DNA of 17,125 nt from Bacillota bacterium. GTDB lineage: Bacteria > Bacillota > Clostridia > Christensenellales > SZUA-584. The first letter of the stretch is position 1. Every line of letters begins with the position of its first letter. The stretch covers positions 1 through 17,125 of the forward strand of contig JAEWQS010000072.1 in NCBI GenBank assembly GCA_023399095.1, given 5' to 3'. The notes beneath the pieces were generated by a model that was not told the origin of the DNA, did not search any database, and saw only the letters and a program-made list of their open reading frames with translations. Both the position numbers and the translations under genes were made by a program. This document shows positions 1 to 7,029 of this stretch, in pieces.

Positions 1-415
1 CGGGCAGCGAAGTATCGGAAAGCAAAACGCACGATGTTGCATTGACGCTAAGAGGTGCTACTTTTACCCGCTCGGGCTATACGCAAACCGGCTGGGTGAC
101 CACCGACGGCGGTACAAAGGCTTTTGAGCTTGGCGCCAGCTATGCCGCTAATGAGGCTATCACCTTGTACCCTGTTTGGACGCTCAATACCTACGCTGTG
201 ACCTATCGCCCCGGCACAAACGGCACGGGCGATGAAGTTTCGGAAAACAAGACGCACGATATTGCATTAACGCTAAGAGGTTCTACTTTTACCCGTTCGG
301 GCTTTACGCAAACAGGCTGGGCGACCACGGACGGCAGCGCGAAAGCCTATGAACTTGGCGGCAGCTATGCCGCCAACGCGGCCATCGATCTGTACCCTGT
401 TTGGATGCAAAACGT
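1..415 (+). repeat. 225-bp tandem repeat (InlB/Flg_new-type units) inside the surface gene
   Basis: Positions 1-190 match 226-415 closely at an exact offset of 225 bp (75 codons). For example, the stretch encoding LTLRG begins at 42 and again at 267. The two units differ at scattered, mostly conservative positions. The array probably extends upstream of the window. Confidence 0.8.
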
Positions 416-1367
416 GCCCGCTACTTACACCGTGACCTTACCTACGGGCACGGGCTACAGCGTTATAGCGCAAAGCGGTTCTTCCTCGCCCGTAGCCCAC
501 GGTGGGAGCTTCAACTTCACCGTTGCTATTGCCAGTGAATATTATAAGGGCGAAAGCTTCACGGTCAAGGCCAACGGTACGCCGCTTACGGCAAATGTCA
601 GCGGCGTGTATACCATTGCCAACATCGCACAAGCGCAAACCGTGACAGTAGAAGGTGTGGAGCAGGATATTCCCACGCCCACGTCCACACCGGCACCCAC
701 GTCCACATCGGCGCCCACGCCCACACCGGCGCCCACGCCCACACCGGCGCCCACGACCACACCGGTGCCCACGCCAACCCCGGTTCCCACGACCACACTA
801 GCGCCCATGCCCACACCGGTGCCAACACCTGCGCCAACGCCTATACGGTCTGCCGATACGGTATATAACAATCCCAGCAAACTCGATGCCACCATTTGGC
901 TGACCGGAAGCGGCTTTGCCGGCGATGATCAACTGGTTACGCAAGACCTTACCAATGGAAGTGATTACAATACCATACTCAAGCTGGCGGATGGGAATGA
1001 TGTCTTCGGGGTATATGAGATATCTCTGCAAAGCGGCACGAAATCCACCGGCAGCCCCATGCACCTCACGTTTAACCTTACGGAAAAATACGCCGCGCAG
1101 GCTTTTACGCTGGTACATAAAAAGGCGGATGGCACCTTCGAATATCTCTATGCCACGGCAGGCGCGGACGGTAATGTGATGTTTGGCCCACTTTACGAGC
1201 TTTCGCCCTTCATGCTGGTGAAAGGAATGCTGCTGGATGATCTGGACGACATCCCTAAGGCCGATGATGATAGCTCGCCATGGATATGGTGGCTGCTGGG
1301 CAGCGTCAGCGCGGCGGGGATTATTGTGGTAACCATGATGATCAAAAGAAAAAGGGAGTATAGATAA
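1..1367 (+). CDS. C-terminal part of a repeat-containing surface protein with membrane anchor (5' end outside window)
   Basis: The reading frame is open from the first bases, so the gene starts upstream; the TTG near position 42 is not a start. Two copies of an InlB/Flg_new-type (Listeria-Bacteroides) repeat are visible, with shared signatures such as LTLRG, FTRSG, QTGW and LYPVW. A short beta-rich region (nt 415-670), a Pro/Thr stalk (nt 672-845) and a roughly 140-residue extracellular domain follow. The end is a hydrophobic segment starting at WIWWLLG and a basic tail (KRKREYR), which is the layout of a cell-wall-sorted protein. The expected LPxTG-like motif is only IPKAD, followed by DDSSP, so covalent anchoring is doubtful and the protein may simply be membrane anchored. 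The role is probably adhesion or surface display (inference). A sortase remnant lies directly downstream. Confidence 0.85.
   Translation, partial: GSEVSESKTHDVALTLRGATFTRSGYTQTGWVTTDGGTKAFELGASYAANEAITLYPVWTLNTYAVTYRPGTNGTGDEVSENKTHDIALTLRGSTFTRSGFTQTGWATTDGSAKAYELGGSYAANAAIDLYPVWMQNVPATYTVTLPTGTGYSVIAQSGSSSPVAHGGSFNFTVAIASEYYKGESFTVKANGTPLTANVSGVYTIANIAQAQTVTVEGVEQDIPTPTSTPAPTSTSAPTPTPAPTPTPAPTTTPVPTPTPVPTTTLAPMPTPVPTPAPTPIRSADTVYNNPSKLDATIWLTGSGFAGDDQLVTQDLTNGSDYNTILKLADGNDVFGVYEISLQSGTKSTGSPMHLTFNLTEKYAAQAFTLVHKKADGTFEYLYATAGADGNVMFGPLYELSPFMLVKGMLLDDLDDIPKADDDSSPWIWWLLGSVSAAGIIVVTMMIKRKREYR
672..845 (+). repeat. Pro/Thr-codon tandem repeat (stalk region)
   Basis: Low-complexity run of CCC/CCA and ACG/ACC codons that alternates Pro with Thr, Ala, Ser or Val, built from roughly 18-bp units. 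It encodes an extended, probably wall-spanning stalk. Open frames on the opposite strand here (Val/Gly-rich) are by-products of this composition. Confidence 0.85.
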
Positions 1368-1440
1368 AAGAGCAAATGTACGGAACAGACGGAGGGGGTT
1401 TACCTCCCCGCCTGCTCCTGTTTGCTCGGAGGATACAAAG

Positions 1441-1687
1441 CTCACGCCGTGTCTGCGTTTCATCCTGCTTATTTGTTTACTGTTGTGTTGAGTTTAATTT
1501 TATCGGCAAACGGTGCTCGGTCGGGCCGATGGGCACCAACACAATAATCTATGGCCATCACATGAAAAACGGGACAATGTTTGCCTGGCTGGAGGAATAC
1601 GAGAATGAGGATTATTACAAGGAATATCCGGTCATTCACTTTGACACACTATATGAGCAGCAGGCGTATGGTGGCAAGAAAGGCTAG
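1441..1687 (+). pseudogene. Class B sortase remnant
   Basis: A core stretch (nt 1532-1669) reads GTNTIIYGHHMKNG, then MFAWLEEY and IHFDTLYE. This matches the class B sortase segment around the catalytic His (consensus NTVIYGHNM). It breaks off before the catalytic Cys and Arg regions, ending in GGKKG and a stop. A hydrophobic stretch like a sortase N-terminal anchor (LRFILLICLLLC, nt 1453-1488) lies just upstream in a different frame and ends at a TGA. The gene has therefore lost most of its length and its frame. It sits 3' of a surface-protein gene, the usual place for a dedicated sortase. An open frame can be drawn from ATG 1376, but its first ~50 residues resemble nothing I recognise. Confidence 0.7.
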
Positions 1688-1714
1688 TTAACATAAACAA
1701 TGGAGAATAGATTT

Positions 1715-1750
1715 AAAAAATCAGAGTGGCTGGACAGCCGATTTTTGTTT
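1715..1750 (+). terminator. Putative intrinsic terminator
   Basis: AAAAATC pairs with GATTTTT around an inner GGCT/AGCC stem with loop GGAC. The 5' side has a small bulge, and a T-rich run (ATTTTTGTTT) follows. It lies about 30 bp after the sortase remnant and would end transcription from the surface-protein side. The A/T symmetry could also work on the other strand. Confidence 0.5.
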
Positions 1751-1780
1751 ACTACATTTATACTACATTTTGTGTAGTAT
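1751..1780. repeat. TACTACATTT direct repeats with an inverted copy (8-bp stem)
   Basis: Two copies of TACTACATTT lie in tandem, the first starting at 1750 and the second at 1761. An ATACTACA / TGTAGTAT inverted repeat with a 5-nt loop spans 1760-1780. A further GACTACATAG lies near 1807. It could be a protein-binding site or a hairpin. No clear T-run follows, so I do not call it a terminator. Confidence 0.45.
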
Positions 1781-1892
1781 TTCATAGGTTTTGAGGGGAT
1801 TTATAGACTACATAGACACAGTAGAATCGCCCAAAGCCCCTTTAAATAGGCACTTTTGGCTTCTCGCCTTATGTGTTTCGAACCATAGGCAT

Positions 1893-1942
1893 GCCGCCTC
1901 CTAAGCGTTAGGCCCCGCGTTCGAGTCGCGGTAGGTGCGCCA
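1893..1942 (+). other. 3' half of a tRNA-Arg(CCU), candidate integrase attachment site
   Basis: The anticodon loop CTCCTAA (1898-1904, anticodon CCT at 1900-1902) has an imperfect stem of three Watson-Crick pairs, one G-T pair and one mismatch. A perfect T arm follows (CCGCG, loop TTCGAGT, CGCGG; 1915-1931), then acceptor 3' strand TAGGTGC, discriminator G and encoded CCA (1940-1942). No D arm with its conserved GG is found upstream at the right distance, so this is not an intact tRNA gene. A segment from anticodon loop to CCA is the part commonly duplicated when a tyrosine integrase uses a tRNA gene as its target. An integrase relic lies 200 bp away. It could also be a decayed whole tRNA gene. 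Confidence 0.65.
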
Positions 1943-1943
1943 G

Positions 1944-1974
1944 AATGCCCTTAAACACTACGTTTTTGGGCATT
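1944..1974 (+). terminator. Hairpin directly after the tRNA 3' end, possible terminator
   Basis: AATGCCC (1944-1950) pairs with GGGCATT (1968-1974) across a 17-nt loop, followed by TTCT. It starts two bases after the encoded CCA, where a tRNA terminator would be expected. The long loop and short T-run make it a weak candidate. Confidence 0.35.
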
Positions 1975-1999
1975 TTCTATGTTCTGCCCATCAACATTT

Positions 2000-2148
2000 T
2001 TGCTAATTGATACTTCCATTTTCGGATTAGCAAGGTGCGTTTGCGGCTCATTCACCTTGCTAATTCTCTGTCGCTCAAAACCGAGATTTGCTAATTTTTT
2101 GCCTTTTTTGCTAATTTCTCGATTTTCAGGGCTATTTCCTTGCTAATT
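2000..2148. repeat. TTGCTAATT repeat array (five direct, one inverted)
   Basis: Exact TTGCTAATT occurs at 2000-2008, 2057-2065, 2088-2096, 2108-2116 and 2140-2148. An inverted ATTAGCAA lies at 2026-2033. The inverted copy and the 2057 copy form a perfect 12-bp inverted repeat (ATTAGCAAGGTG 2026-2037, CACCTTGCTAAT 2053-2064) with a 15-nt loop. The last copy overlaps the integrase stop codon. Multiple short repeats between an attachment site and the integrase gene resemble arm-type integrase or excisionase binding sites (inference). Confidence 0.75.
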
Positions 2149-3191
2149 GTCACTCGCAACGCATACAGTTTTTGTGGTTGCTGTGGTTAGCAACTGAAGC
2201 AATTGTGAAGCAAGTTCCGGCGCATTATTTAGCAGCTCCATGACCTTCGCCGTTTCAGCAGAAACGGGGGTTTCGGCCTTTTTAGGCTTGCTTTCATTGG
2301 GTGTATAAAACGCTTCTTCAAACTTGGTAGCATTGTTACGTCTGTCCTCGTCAAGAATGTGCGAATATACATCGGACACCATCTTGATTTGAGCATGTCC
2401 TGTATCGCCTTGTACGGCTTTCATATCGCCCTTGTTGAGCTTAAGCTTGTAAGTGGTGCTGGTGTGCCGCAAACTGTGAAAAACAACGTCAGGGAGGCCA
2501 TGTTCCCTTATAAGGGCTTTGAACGAGCGGGATATGATTTGTCCCTCAAGCGGTCTGCCGTTCGGCAGTGCAAGCACCAAATTGTATTCGCAATACTCAT
2601 CGCCTAGGATCTCCTTAATCTCATTTTGATCCTTCCTCCACTGAACAAGCATACGAGCCACGGATGTCGGTAGCCATACACGACGAATACTGGTTTTTGT
2701 TTTCGGTTTCTTAAAAACCAGAGCCGTGTTGTTCCTTGTAAAAACAGCGGGAAAGACTTTAATTACATCTCTTGCATTGACCTTTTCGAGCGCAGCTTTT
2801 GACACTCTCATAAGCTCCTTGTCAATAAAGATAGAAGCATTGTTTTCCGTGATATTCGATTCGTCGATTTCCACGCAATCCCATGTTAGGGCCATCAACT
2901 CGCCTAAACGCAATGAACACGAAAACGCCAAATAAGTGCCAGTCTATCATCTTCGCATACCTCAAGCGCGTGAAACAGATCAGCTGATGTCCAAATATCA
3001 CGTTGCTTTGCTTCCGATGGCGGAAGTGTGGCTTTGGAAACCGGGTTATGCTCTATGCACTCCCACTTCATCGCTTGATTGAAAGCGCAGTTTGGGATTT
3101 TATGGACTTCTTTTACGTTACGGGCAGACACGTAAGTATCTGTTTCCTTACCTCTGATACGGGGTGCGCTTTTTGTCTTCAAGGGTAGCAG
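2143..3191 (-). pseudogene. Tyrosine recombinase / integrase relic (N-terminus missing, one frameshift)
   Basis: The 3' part (nt 2931-2143) is a complete catalytic domain: SLRLGEL with the first catalytic Arg, a TKTSIRRVWLP beta-hairpin region with Lys, HSLRHT (His and Arg box), TGHAQ, and SDVYSH with the nucleophile Tyr. The 5' part (nt 3191-2904, other frame) is the end of the core-binding domain (VSARNVKEVHK, FNQAMKWE, NPVSKATLP, IWTSADLFHALE). One extra base near 2932-2937 would restore LALYLAFSCSLRLGE across the junction, so a single-base deletion splits the gene. Upstream of about 3191 the frame hits TAA, and roughly 100 N-terminal residues expected for this ICE-type family are absent. 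The relic abuts the kinase stop codon. A sequencing error could explain the frameshift but not the missing N-terminus. Confidence 0.85.
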
Positions 3192-3197
3192 TTTTTA

Positions 3198-4652
3198 CTA
3201 TACATATAACTGTGTCATCTTATCCCACATGCGCCCATAACGTGTATATTTCTCATCCAAATCAGACACAAGCTTTGTATCAGGGAGCTCATGTCGTGTT
3301 GCAGAGGTCATAGTCTTCACTGCCTCTAGAATGCTGCTGAATTCACCAGATCCTGCTGCAGCAATAATAGCCGCTCCCATGGCACACGCTTCATTCTCGC
3401 TGGAAATTTCAATCGGTATATTTGCCGCGGAGGCGATAATACGACACCACAGATCACTTTTTGCTCCGCCGCCCATAATTCTCAGTACTTTAGCATTACA
3501 TCCATTCGACGAAAAGTCATCAATTGTTCGGCGAACGCCAAAAGCAACGCCTTCCATAATAGCCCGAGCAAAATCATATTTATTATGTTCAAGGCTGATT
3601 CCCATTAATGAGCCGCGAATATGGGGATTCCAAAGAGGATACCCTACTCCCGATAAATAGGGGTAGAAAAACAACTCGCGTACTTTGTCGGCTCGTAATG
3701 CGGCTTGCTTGTCAATTTCAACAAAATCTGTGTCCACAAATTCATTTTTAAACCATTGCATGGATGCGCCGCTGCCGACAAGTGATGCAATAGCGCCATA
3801 TAAACCGGAGATGGGATGCACGCCAGGTGCAATATATGTTTCGGTAAACAAGGGTTTGTCGTCTATACCCATGACAACCCAAGTCGTTCCTGCTGAAAGC
3901 AGCATGTCGCCTTTTTCAACGGCACCTGCGCCAATGGAAGCGCAATATTGATCATGTGCGCCGTTGTAAACAGGTGTCCCCGGCTTCAGGCCTGTAACGG
4001 ATGCCGCGGATTGCGAAATATATCCCACAATTTCGCCTGTGGGTATCACTTCGGGCAACTCGTCGCGTGTAACGTCCACGATTTTAAGTATCGTATCATC
4101 ATAGTCGTGCGTATTGATGTTATAAAGCTGCCTAATTGATGCATTGGATTGATCGCAAACCGGGTTTCCTGTGAGAAACAGATTCATATATTCAAGAGTC
4201 GAGAGAAAGCGAATAGCGTTTTGATAGGCCTTTGCGCGTTTCATATACATTATTTTTGCTGCGTCTAATGAAGAGTTGATCCGCCATCCGGTATTGCGGT
4301 ATATGTAGTCTTCACCAATTTGATCGGCTATTTCAGATGCTTCGGATACAGCGCGCCCATCCATCCATGTAAGTGCATTGCCAATAGGGCGGTTCTGCGC
4401 ATCAATGGCCACAGTACTGGCTCCTTGGGTCGATAACGAGATAGCGGCAATACGGGATATGTCCTGCCCCTTGATTGCTCGCTGAATCGCGCTGGCACTG
4501 CATTTCGTCCAGTCATCGGCACGTTGTTCGATGCAATTGCCGTTAGTGATAAGGCGATAACCTGCGTATCCCTTGCCAAGAACATTTCCTTTTTCATTGA
4601 CCAAAAGCGTTTTTGCGCCGGTTGTTCCAATGTCTAGCCCAATATAGTTCAT
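3198..4652 (-). CDS. FGGY-family carbohydrate kinase (xylulokinase-like)
   Basis: Cytoplasmic kinase of 484 residues, normal for the FGGY family, which phosphorylates sugars or ketoses with ATP. Visible are the N-terminal phosphate motif DIGTTGAKT (residues 7-15), QGAST and TWMDGR in the substrate domain, GAHDQYC with the likely catalytic Asp 234, GDMLLSAGTTW (248-258), and a C-terminal GGGAKSDLW nucleotide-binding motif. The ATG at 4652 follows GAGGAG, which lies in the end of the DUF4432 gene; only 3 bp separate the two genes, so they are probably translationally coupled. It is the last gene of the leftward operon, and no terminator is seen before the integrase relic. FGGY substrates cannot be read from sequence. 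A pentulose such as ribulose or xylulose fits the neighbours (inference). Confidence 0.9.
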   Translation of the reverse strand: MNYIGLDIGTTGAKTLLVNEKGNVLGKGYAGYRLITNGNCIEQRADDWTKCSASAIQRAIKGQDISRIAAISLSTQGASTVAIDAQNRPIGNALTWMDGRAVSEASEIADQIGEDYIYRNTGWRINSSLDAAKIMYMKRAKAYQNAIRFLSTLEYMNLFLTGNPVCDQSNASIRQLYNINTHDYDDTILKIVDVTRDELPEVIPTGEIVGYISQSAASVTGLKPGTPVYNGAHDQYCASIGAGAVEKGDMLLSAGTTWVVMGIDDKPLFTETYIAPGVHPISGLYGAIASLVGSGASMQWFKNEFVDTDFVEIDKQAALRADKVRELFFYPYLSGVGYPLWNPHIRGSLMGISLEHNKYDFARAIMEGVAFGVRRTIDDFSSNGCNAKVLRIMGGGAKSDLWCRIIASAANIPIEISSENEACAMGAAIIAAAGSGEFSSILEAVKTMTSATRHELPDTKLVSDLDEKYTRYGRMWDKMTQLYV

Positions 4653-4655
4653 GCT

Positions 4656-5675
4656 TTACTCCTCGTATTGTTTGCAGGACTTAATAAAAGTCTGAATTTC
4701 TGCGTCTCCGTCTAACACACCAAGTGAGAGCGCGTGGCTGACTGAACTGTACGCTTGTAGGACTTGCAAGGTGCCGTTTTTACGCTCTTCAACGCGGCCA
4801 AGGCCGATGCAGTTGCACGGTTCCAGTGCGACAACATAGTCATGTGATGCCATGTGCTTCCATTCGCAAAGATAGGGCAGGTTTGTTGTATCGAATTCAA
4901 CAAATCCTGCTAATTGCATGTTCGGATTAATGATGGCGGCGCGGGCAGATTCGCCTTTCAAGGTATGAAGAAATAATTGATGATGCGACTCTGCATCAGG
5001 CCCGCACATGTGAACACAATCATGAGAATTGTCGTTTCGTGGCTGCACGGAAGCGGGTGAACAGACAAATGTACCGTCTTCATCGAGCAGCGGATAACCA
5101 TAGTTGATATGGTAAAGCAGCATGAATTCTTGATCGCTGTTTCCATGGTTTCTGAGCGTATCGGTAATTTTTAATGTCTTGTCATACAAGCCGGTTGATA
5201 TTGTGCGATGCAAGGCAAGTTGGCGCCCGTATAGCCGCGTTTCCCCTACCTCTCCGCTGACTGAGAGGATGTAGTTATCATCCTGCCAGCTCTCAGATAC
5301 AGATACATGCGTCGCGGGTGTGTTGCCGATGCGTCCGTGAATTGGGTGCACCCCGTCGTCCACACAGGCATCACCCACATTTGCCAGCCCGCAAGTAAAC
5401 AGCATGCCGCCGGGCCATTGGTGAAAAAACTCATCCTCGGCAGAATTCCAACCGGTATTCAGCCCGTTCTTTGAATGGAAAGAAAAGTTACACCCTTTGT
5501 AGGAAAAATCATATATATCCATACATCGGTCGGGCAATACGGTAAACCGAAGGCCGGCAGCATTGTATACTTCAATTGACCTTAAACCTTTGCTGCAGCC
5601 GTCGGTGTAAACTGACTCCCGAATCCCTGCAATTTGATCCATGTTTCCAAGCTTTTGCATAAGTTGTATATTCAT
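4656..5675 (-). CDS. DUF4432 / aldose 1-epimerase-like protein
   Basis: 339 residues, the usual length of the DUF4432 group in the galactose-mutarotase-like beta-sandwich fold. Recognisable stretches are TVLPDRCMDIYDFSYKG (residues 45-61), HPIHGRIG (110-117) with two His, and LLYHINYGYPLLDE (186-199) with another His, corresponding to the sugar-binding face of mutarotases. There is no signal peptide, so it is cytoplasmic. The ATG at 5675 is preceded by GGAGAG at suitable spacing. It is the middle gene of the leftward operon, 58 bp after the amidohydrolase. Members usually accompany sugar catabolic genes and may catalyse anomer or epimer interconversion. The exact reaction is not established to my knowledge. 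Confidence 0.85.
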   Translation of the reverse strand: MNIQLMQKLGNMDQIAGIRESVYTDGCSKGLRSIEVYNAAGLRFTVLPDRCMDIYDFSYKGCNFSFHSKNGLNTGWNSAEDEFFHQWPGGMLFTCGLANVGDACVDDGVHPIHGRIGNTPATHVSVSESWQDDNYILSVSGEVGETRLYGRQLALHRTISTGLYDKTLKITDTLRNHGNSDQEFMLLYHINYGYPLLDEDGTFVCSPASVQPRNDNSHDCVHMCGPDAESHHQLFLHTLKGESARAAIINPNMQLAGFVEFDTTNLPYLCEWKHMASHDYVVALEPCNCIGLGRVEERKNGTLQVLQAYSSVSHALSLGVLDGDAEIQTFIKSCKQYEE

Positions 5676-5733
5676 GTGGTCTCTCCGATTCGAAAGATAC
5701 TTAAGTCATTTTAATTCCGTCATCGCTGTATGA

Positions 5734-6747
5734 TCAGTTTGATCTTGAGTAGACTGACCTTGCATTACGGCAGAAAACATCCTGTAAAACGTTTTGATCG
5801 TTCCCGACTATATTCAGCATGGTATTGAGTTGTTCATAGAGAAAGAAGGTATAGCTGTTTTCTTCGTTGCGATGAGTATGCTTGTTCCATGAAAAATCTT
5901 CACGGCACAAGTTATGATACCCTTGCTTGTCCCATTCGCGTTTGCCATGCCATAAGAAGATTGGAAGATCTGTGCCGAACAGTATGCGGTGATGATCTAG
6001 CTTGTTAAATGCGAGCGCATACACCTTTGGGTTCAGTACGGCGGCGCAGTCGAACCAAAGACGATGAACATCTTCGCCCAAAGCATTTAAAGCCTTTTCG
6101 AAATATTCAAGCTGAAAGCAGCGGCCGAAGTGAGCAACCACCAGTTTGACATTGGGGTACCGATCCAATATAATGCGAATCTCAGAAATATTATCAGGAT
6201 CGGGCAAACGACCCGCTCTCGGCAAATGCATCAGCACAGATGCATGCAGTTGATTCGCCAGTTCGAATTGCTCATGAGGCATAAAATCAAATATGCTTAC
6301 GTTCGCACCTTTGGCGGCGCTGGCCATATAAGGGTAGGGCTTGAAACCGGAGAACCGGCCTGCGAGATAATCTGTTTCGATTTGGTCGGTGGTATATTCG
6401 GGGCGTACAGTATACAGCCCGCTTAAAGCATGATCACTTATCAAAGAAGAGATATAGGCGTTGTTTCCTTTGGTATTGGCATCACGCAGTGGCCATGGCA
6501 GCGCCACGAATTCCCATTGTTTGTTGGGAAACATCACTTGGCTATAATGACAGGCATCTTCGTATGACATGAGAAGGCCACATTCTAAAGCCCAATCTCC
6601 AGCGATAGTTTCCGACGTAATAGAAGCCACATGTGAGGGAAGATTAAAGTGGGCGTGTGCGTCTATAATTGTGTCGGGCAGACGACCGCGAAGATAGCGG
6701 TCATAGAAAAGGCTGTCGAGCTCAGTCTTGTGAAAGTACGTATACAT
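5734..6747 (-). CDS. Amidohydrolase family 2 (metal-dependent TIM-barrel hydrolase)
   Basis: 337 residues from the ATG at 6747, chosen because AAGGAGGTG sits 9 nt upstream; the longer frame to 6858 would cross the operator and promoter. Metal- and acid-site residues typical of Amidohydro_2 are in order: DAHAHF (His31, His33), GFKPYPY (Lys136), LMHLPRAG (His174), VAHFGR (His206) and FGTDLP (Asp260). Family members hydrolyse lactones or amides, or decarboxylate or isomerise small acids. In a sugar operon a lactonase-like or uronate-type role is possible but not shown. It is the first gene of the leftward operon, with a consensus promoter and a LacI-type operator between it and the regulator. 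Confidence 0.85.
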   Translation of the reverse strand: MYTYFHKTELDSLFYDRYLRGRLPDTIIDAHAHFNLPSHVASITSETIAGDWALECGLLMSYEDACHYSQVMFPNKQWEFVALPWPLRDANTKGNNAYISSLISDHALSGLYTVRPEYTTDQIETDYLAGRFSGFKPYPYMASAAKGANVSIFDFMPHEQFELANQLHASVLMHLPRAGRLPDPDNISEIRIILDRYPNVKLVVAHFGRCFQLEYFEKALNALGEDVHRLWFDCAAVLNPKVYALAFNKLDHHRILFGTDLPIFLWHGKREWDKQGYHNLCREDFSWNKHTHRNEENSYTFFLYEQLNTMLNIVGNDQNVLQDVFCRNARSVYSRSN

Positions 6748-6796
6748 TTTTCTGACACCTCCTTGTATCTTGTAAAGGCATTTATGCATTATATAT

Positions 6797-6812
6797 GTGC
6801 ACCCGTGTGCAT
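6797..6812. promoter_or_regulatory. Operator O1 for the LacI-family regulator
   Basis: GTGCACCCGTGTGCAT is an imperfect palindrome with a central CG and matches O2 and O3. It lies 13 bp downstream of the -10 box of the leftward promoter, over the start of the transcript, where binding would block initiation or early elongation. Confidence 0.8.
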
Positions 6813-6825
6813 ATCTGATGAGTGT

Positions 6826-6854
6826 ATTATATGGTGATCGTATATAAAAGTCAA
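6826..6854 (-). promoter_or_regulatory. Promoter of the leftward operon
   Basis: On the minus strand, -35 TTGACT (6854-6849), a 17-bp spacer and -10 TATAAT (6831-6826), a near-consensus sigma-A promoter. Its transcript would start near 6819, inside or just before operator O1, giving a leader of about 70 nt before the amidohydrolase ATG. Confidence 0.8.
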
Positions 6855-6873
6855 TCAACAGGATAAAAAAGTG

Positions 6874-6902
6874 TTGACATGCCTATTCTTGAGTCATATA
6901 AT
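6874..6902 (+). promoter_or_regulatory. Promoter of the rightward regulator/transport operon
   Basis: TTGACA (6874-6879), a 17-bp spacer and TATAAT (6897-6902) match the sigma-A consensus exactly. It lies back to back with the leftward promoter; the -35 boxes are 19 bp apart. The transcript would start near 6909 and carry a leader of about 120 nt containing operator O2. Confidence 0.85.
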
Positions 6903-6984
6903 GAGCCTGTCGAAAGCAATTAGTGCCTGGTTTCATTGATAGTAATATCATTTCATGCAAACAAGTATATTTTTTTAAGATAAC

Positions 6985-7000
6985 GTGCACTCGGATGCAC
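6985..7000. promoter_or_regulatory. Operator O2 in the regulator leader
   Basis: GTGCACTCGGATGCAC is a near-palindrome matching O1 and O3. It lies about 75 bp downstream of the predicted start of the regulator transcript and 29 bp before its ATG, so it suggests autorepression by roadblock or by looping to O1 (centres 188 bp apart). Reading the GTG within it as a start codon would place the operator inside the coding region. Confidence 0.8.
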
Positions 7001-7029
7001 AAAAGCGAGAAACGGATACGGGGGCTATT

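Larger units (their letters stand above)
1688..2142. other. Gene-free stretch between sortase remnant and integrase
   Basis: No credible coding frame lies on either strand. The interval holds, in order: a terminator-like hairpin, TACTACATTT repeats, about 110 bp with nothing recognised, a tRNA-Arg 3' half, a hairpin directly after it, and the TTGCTAATT repeat array that runs into the integrase stop codon. This arrangement is typical of the end of an integrative element. Confidence 0.7.

Noticed and set aside
542..895. Long Val/Gly-rich open frame on the minus strand
   Set aside because: It is the shadow of the Pro/Thr codon repeat of the surface gene, with no ribosome site and no family resemblance.
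1391..1409. GGAGG/CCTCC hairpin after the surface gene as a terminator
   Set aside because: Only five pairs, a 7-nt loop and no T-run follow it.
1861..1942. An intact tRNA-Arg gene
   Set aside because: A GCACTTT at about 1850 could partly pair with the acceptor strand, but the spacing is about 15 nt too long and no D arm is present.
2000..2148. CRISPR array
   Set aside because: Repeats are only 9 bp, irregularly spaced and partly inverted, with no uniform spacers.
5250..5275. CTGAGAGGATG resembling a THI-box (TPP riboswitch)
   Set aside because: It lies inside the DUF4432 coding region on the opposite strand, and no THI-box core is seen upstream of either yjbQ gene.
6985..7029. GTG at 6985 as the start of the LacI-family gene
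   Set aside because: The GTG is the first half of operator O2, and the extra 15 residues are unlike any LacI N-terminus.
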